Below are positions 60,359 to 64,000 of a DNA stretch of 64,000 nt, piece after piece. This DNA is from Kluyveromyces lactis. Lineage: Eukaryota; Ascomycota; Saccharomycetes; Saccharomycetales; Saccharomycetaceae. Location of the stretch: NCBI RefSeq assembly GCF_000002515.2, contig NC_006040.1, forward strand, positions 930,001-994,000. The letters run 5' to 3'. Numbering within the stretch: the stretch's first letter is position 1; each line of letters opens with the position of its first letter. The notes below the pieces were generated by a model. The model made no database searches and was not told where the DNA came from. It saw only the letters and a list, made by a program, of their open reading frames with translations. The position numbers and the translations under genes were made by a program.

Positions 60359-60697
60359 TATACAGATTAGCGTGATAATTTGAAAAAAATTCATCCTTAT
60401 CCCATTGCCTGGGCAGGACCAATCACATAGACAAAAGAATGGCAAGGATGTTTGGCACCAAAAGGTTATAGATGTAATAATTAATAGGTAAAAGTAGAAT
60501 TGTTGTATTAATCATAATAGATAATGGTGTTTTCTAAAAAAAAAAGAATTGTATTCGAAATGGATCGTTTGCTGTTCAATGAGTCGTAGATATTGCAGAA
60601 CCAAGTGAGTTCGTACAACTATGATAAATAAATGTATTGGTATTATGTTTCTTTAACGATTATGGAAAAATGAGAGGCTGAAAAAAAGGAGATCCTA
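60359..60697. other. Intergenic, convergent PDE1/KGD4
   Basis: 339 bp, AT-rich, with an A run near 60535-60545. No feature recognised. Confidence 0.5.
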
Positions 60698-61099
60698 TCA
60701 TATACCACCTCCGTTAATGATTTCTATCTCTTGTTCGTCCATAGGTCTCAGTTTGAATCTTGGGGGTAATTGTGATATGGATCCAACTTCATTTTCTTCC
60801 AAAGGTCTGTTTTTAAACACATATTTTGGTGAATTACCAGCAGCTTTAGTAGAGGAACCCTTACCGGAAGCACTCTTATTTGAGTTCACGTATGGAACCA
60901 CCTTGAATGGAAGCCATTTCTTTGCGACTTCTTCGACCGTAGAACAACCGGGAGCACCAGGCCTTAGTGAGTCAACGGTACAAGGATGTAAACCAGCATC
61001 CGCAGCAGAATGGGTCACTACAGGGTGAGGGCCGCCAACAAACTTGATTGAAGGAACATATTTGACTGCTTTAGCCAAGTTAAGAGTGGAAGCACGCAT
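60698..61099 (-). CDS. KGD4: 2-oxoglutarate dehydrogenase adaptor Kgd4 (Ymr31)
   Basis: A 133-residue mitochondrial protein. The frame is open 35 codons upstream but begins there with GTG, so the ATG at 61099 (MRASTLNLAKAVKYVPSIKFVGGPHPV) is chosen; it aligns with the start of S. cerevisiae Kgd4 (123 residues). Conserved blocks are IKFVGGPHP, HPCTVDSLRPG, WLPFKVVPY, the FKNRPLEENEVGSISQLPPRF segment in two parts, and the ending ESINSGG-like EIINGGGI. The basic N-terminus serves as presequence. Once named a mitoribosomal protein, Kgd4 tethers the E3 subunit (LPD1, also in this window) to the 2-oxoglutarate dehydrogenase core. Confidence 0.92.
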   Translation of the reverse strand: MRASTLNLAKAVKYVPSIKFVGGPHPVVTHSAADAGLHPCTVDSLRPGAPGCSTVEEVAKKWLPFKVVPYVNSNKSASGKGSSTKAAGNSPKYVFKNRPLEENEVGSISQLPPRFKLRPMDEQEIEIINGGGI

Positions 61100-61746
61100 C
61101 TTTACAGGCTTTATAATCTCTTTATTCAAAGTTTCAACACCAGATCCGCGAGCCTTTTTCAATATCTGGGTCACTGATCTCGTTAATCTATCAATGAACG
61201 TCACGGTGGATTAATCACTTCTTACAGCAAGTGAATGGTCTAAATAACGATCTTGAATTGCAATACCTTCGGGAATCAAAATCGGATGTATCACAAAATG
61301 AGGAAACCTTAACACAAAAGTGGGAAAAAAACCTGGTTACTATTCTTACTTCGACTGTTCAATCAACGATTCACAAGTAACCAACAATTTTATCTGTTAA
61401 TTGGCAATCTACTCAGTTACAGGAACCTTATAAACCGAGAGCCTTAATAAAACTGATAGAGAGTATGTATATATATATATACATCAAGACCGTTAAAGGT
61501 TGGCAAGCATATTGGGATACTTCGAGGAATTAATATATTACCCGGCCATTGTATCGGCCCCGATTGGGAACGCGTAGAGGACGACCGGAAATCCGATTAC
61601 GTGAGCCACGTGACCACGAGTGTCACGTGACAGAGTGTCACGTCTGTCCCAACCGTTATTCATCTGGATGGTCTAGTGACGCCATGCACTCGATCAAGTT
61701 GTTTAAAGTTACAAATATGTTATATGAGGGTGGGGAAAAGGAGCGC
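61100..61746. promoter_or_regulatory. KGD4 upstream region with paired E-boxes
   Basis: 647 bp. A Reb1-type site TTACCCGG is at 61538-61545, and two CACGTG boxes at 61607-61612 and 61624-61629 (the second inside GTCACGTGAC) are followed by a half site GTCACGTC near 61637. They lie 440-540 bp upstream of KGD4 and just past the DIG1 3' end. The 92-codon plus frame across them has no domain and is not called. Confidence 0.55.
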
Positions 61747-62865
61747 CTATTCCCTGCTTACTACATCGTCCCATATTTTGGAACAAATGCTGAGGAAGAG
61801 CTTCTTATCCATTTGAGGGTCCGTTGAATCGAAATGGAATTGGAAATTTTCCATCATCAGTTGTATATCGCCTTCTATGACGACGTTGTTGCTATGGTCT
61901 TCGATTTCAATGGCATCAAAGAATTCTCTCTTGGTGGATTTAGGTTGTACGCTTAATGGAGCAATTCTTGTAGTTTCATCCTTGAAAACGTCCCTTGTCA
62001 CTGAATTAGTGGCTCTGATAGGGTTCGACACGAATTGTTCGAAACTACGTTGGGTGTGAGGTGGTGCGGTGGTTGTAGGGTAAGCTGTCATTGGCGCATA
62101 TTGATGTCTCATCAGGGGACGCGGCACGATGGGTGACGAAGTTTGAAACATCGGAATTTGGCCCGCTAAGTTTCTGGTCAAAGACCGGCCTTTATAAATG
62201 ACTCTTGGTTTCGACACTCTGCTGGTTCTTTGTGAGAATGTATGTGAACTTGGAATTGGATGTCTTGTTACCATCGGTGGAGCTGACCTTATATTGGGTA
62301 ATGATCCATTAGGTGTATTTTGCTTTGATTTTAACGTAAGTGGTTTTGGTATGTTATTTCTTTTCAATGATTTGGATTGACTCTTGGAAGTGTTGATTGA
62401 AGTCTCGGTACCAGGAGTGGTGGTACCATCTATCGAATTACTTGAGGATGATTTGTCAGTTTCCAGGTCTGAGGCTGTAATATTATTATTATTTTTGATG
62501 CTGGTACCAGCTTTCTCAGCAAGTTTCGTGTTTTCATCATCTTGTTCTTGTTCTTGGTCTTCATCCTGTTCATGTTCTTTTTCGTGTTCTTTCTCGTCAT
62601 CTTGCTCTTCGTCTTGCTCGTTTTCTTGCTCATGCTCGTGTTCATGCTCATCCTCATTTATCGTTACAGAATCCAAATTCATACGCCTGATCTGTCTCTT
62701 CTGCTGCATCGCAATGTACTTCGATTTGTTAAACGTTTGCAACCGTTCGTCATCCAAATTAGCAGTCGCTATCCCTGGCGAGATACACTGCAATCCAAGC
62801 TTCTGGTACTGCGAATCAGAAATTTCTATACTTGGTGGTGAGGGCATTTGATCTGTCATTGGCAT
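61747..62865 (-). CDS. DIG1: Ste12 inhibitor, Dig1/Dig2-like
   Basis: A 372-residue mostly disordered protein. The C-terminal VIEGDIQLMMENFQFHF...DKKLFLSICSKIWDD matches the end of S. cerevisiae Dig1 (LLQGEIRLSSHIFAFEF...DKKMFMSICNKVWNE). A central KSLKRNNIPKPLTL plus IRSAPPMVTRH matches KSLKRGRVPAPLNL and VKSAPAQVTQH. Dig1 and Dig2 bind and silence Ste12 until MAPKs Fus3/Kss1 act, controlling mating and filamentation. An unusual run of Glu, His, Gln and Asp repeats lies near residues 73-112. CAM1 follows divergently, as DIG1-CAM1 (YPL049C-YPL048W) do in S. cerevisiae. Dig1 and Dig2 are duplicates there, so this is probably the single ancestor-like copy. Confidence 0.85.
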   Translation of the reverse strand: MPMTDQMPSPPSIEISDSQYQKLGLQCISPGIATANLDDERLQTFNKSKYIAMQQKRQIRRMNLDSVTINEDEHEHEHEQENEQDEEQDDEKEHEKEHEQDEDQEQEQDDENTKLAEKAGTSIKNNNNITASDLETDKSSSSNSIDGTTTPGTETSINTSKSQSKSLKRNNIPKPLTLKSKQNTPNGSLPNIRSAPPMVTRHPIPSSHTFSQRTSRVSKPRVIYKGRSLTRNLAGQIPMFQTSSPIVPRPLMRHQYAPMTAYPTTTAPPHTQRSFEQFVSNPIRATNSVTRDVFKDETTRIAPLSVQPKSTKREFFDAIEIEDHSNNVVIEGDIQLMMENFQFHFDSTDPQMDKKLFLSICSKIWDDVVSRE

Positions 62866-63484
62866 GTTTTCTACTACTTATTTCAGCGCTACTGTCCGGA
62901 TAAAACACTGAGATGCACAGCTGTCTTATCACAGTACTCAAATCTATCCACCGCTAGTGTATCTCTCGTGTTAGTGTGTTTATATATACCACTAAAGTCA
63001 CAGAAGACACGAAATGTTTATTATTTATCAGACCCTCACTTAATCTTCAACGGCTATATGTACAGTCCAATTGAATACAAAACCTCTCAGAGATAGCAAT
63101 CCGTAAATATGCAACTTTGCTTTACCTGCCTTACCTACCGTGACTCTGAGAACACTGTTGCCATCCAGTGTTGCTGTCGTTCACGTTCTTTCAAAGCCTT
63201 TAACGGAAATGTTTCACATTTTCTATATAAAGGGACTAAAAAGGAAACTACATTGGGAAGACATTATGGAACGAATGCAAACGGATAAAGAAAGGAGAAA
63301 AGGAAAATTTGTGTGCTTAAAGTTCTACCACTACTGCTAGGAATCTCAAACTTGACAATTGTAGTTACAGTGCTGTGCTATCGAACCAAACTAGTTTCAT
63401 AAGCATCGATTGTGTTTACTTTTTTGAGGTTTTAAGGTAAAGATCCAATTAGTTAATTCTATCAACATTATAGAGAATTCGAAA
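62866..63484. other. Divergent promoter region DIG1/CAM1
   Basis: 619 bp between divergent genes. A TATATATA stretch lies near 62981-62988. Plus-strand frames here (82 and 66 codons) show no domain. I see no clear Rap1 site although one might be expected for a translation gene. Confidence 0.45.
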
Positions 63485-64000
63485 ATGTCACAAGGCACAT
63501 TGTTTGCGAATTTCCGTATTAGAACCTGGTTACCTCGCGCAATTGTGAAAAGCTTGAGTTTGGACGTTAAGATCTTGGAGCCAGAGAGCAACGTAGAGTA
63601 CTGGTCTAAGTTGTTCCCATTGAAGAAAGTTCCATGTTACGTTGGTTCTGATGGGTTTAAGTTAACGCAACAGCTTGCAATCTTAGTTTACTTGGTCAAC
63701 TTGAGCGATAACAATGCTGAGATCCAGCGTCTACTAGGTAAGGGCAACAAGGAAAAAGCTGAGGTGTTGCAATGGCTATCTCTTGCCAATACAGACTTGT
63801 GCCTAGCTTTTACTCGCGGTGCATTCCCGTTGAACGGCAGAAGCCCTTACAATAAGAAACAAGTGGATGACGCATATGCAGAATTGGACAGACTTGTCCA
63901 AAGGTACGAACAACGTTTGAACGACCACAAGTACCTCGTTGGTGACCGTGCGTCCCTTGCAGATTATTTGAGTGCTATTATTTTCACTAGGATCTTCGAG
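63485..64000 (+). CDS. CAM1: Translation elongation factor 1B gamma (Cam1), 5' part
   Basis: The first 172 residues of eEF1Bgamma; the gene runs off the window. The start MSQGTLFANFRIRTWLPRAI is much closer to S. cerevisiae Cam1 (MSQGTLYANFRIRTWVPRGL) than to its paralogue Tef4. The region is the GST-like domain: thioredoxin-fold half with FPLKKVPCYVG, then helical half with SLANTDLC and PYNKKQVDD, up to SLADYLSAIIFTRIFE. eEF1Bgamma scaffolds the GDP/GTP exchange complex of eEF1A. DIG1 as divergent neighbour supports CAM1. Strongly biased codons fit high expression. Confidence 0.95.
   Translation, partial: MSQGTLFANFRIRTWLPRAIVKSLSLDVKILEPESNVEYWSKLFPLKKVPCYVGSDGFKLTQQLAILVYLVNLSDNNAEIQRLLGKGNKEKAEVLQWLSLANTDLCLAFTRGAFPLNGRSPYNKKQVDDAYAELDRLVQRYEQRLNDHKYLVGDRASLADYLSAIIFTRIFE

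Noticed and set aside
61100-61204. 35-codon N-terminal extension of KGD4
   Set aside because: The extension starts with GTG; the ATG at 61099 aligns with the start of the S. cerevisiae protein.
61549-61827. 92-codon plus-strand frame over the E-box group
   Set aside because: Overlaps the DIG1 3' end, has no domain, and its composition reflects regulatory sites.

Overview
This is a stretch of a budding-yeast nuclear chromosome, almost certainly Kluyveromyces lactis (a close sister species cannot be excluded without a search). The hexokinase at 43.4-44.8 kb and the casein kinase at 12.5-14.1 kb read like K. lactis RAG5 and RAG8 as I remember them. Genes are compact and almost intron-free, and the two introns found use yeast splice signals. 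The gene order is the pre-duplication order expected of a yeast outside the Saccharomyces whole-genome duplication: neighbours here lie on two paralogous regions in S. cerevisiae. Most gene names rest on remembered homology plus this synteny; no database was searched.

Layout. 0-8 kb: a cation/Ca exchanger (ECM27), a secreted class 3 lipase (LIH1), the G-alpha subunit GPA2 and the AN1 zinc-finger protein CUZ1. 8-12 kb: a tandem pair of GRE2-type reductases homogenised by gene conversion. 12-24 kb: RAG8, an SPL2 homologue, an unrecognised single-TM protein, an ARO8/9 aminotransferase, prefoldin GIM3, a proteinase-inhibitor gene with an intron, LPD1 and a tRNA-Ala. 24-34 kb: SEC59, a 2.46 kb gene-free gap, BUD22, ERG5 and a HOT1-like GCR1_C factor. 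34-42 kb: an accessory-looking block with a Zn2Cys6 regulator, a type-B carboxylesterase and a DAL5-family transporter around a long repeat-containing promoter. 43-64 kb: RAG5, RPN12, RET2, the meiotic trio ZIP2-RMR1-MER3, RTG2, PRE4, PDE1, KGD4, DIG1 and the start of CAM1.

How the genes connect. Several act in glucose and nutrient signalling (GPA2 and PDE1 in cAMP, RAG8 in glucose-transporter induction, RAG5 in sugar phosphorylation, RTG2 in retrograde signalling). ZIP2 and MER3 belong to the meiotic crossover machinery. RPN12 and PRE4 are proteasome subunits and both carry Rpn4-type promoter elements.

The most interesting observations are a hidden first exon of MER3 whose intron carries a match to the S. 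cerevisiae Mer1 splicing enhancer, a hidden signal-peptide exon in the PBI2/YHR138C-like inhibitor, the patchwork identity of the two reductases, and the regulator-esterase-transporter block with three copies of a 12-bp GATAA-containing motif.
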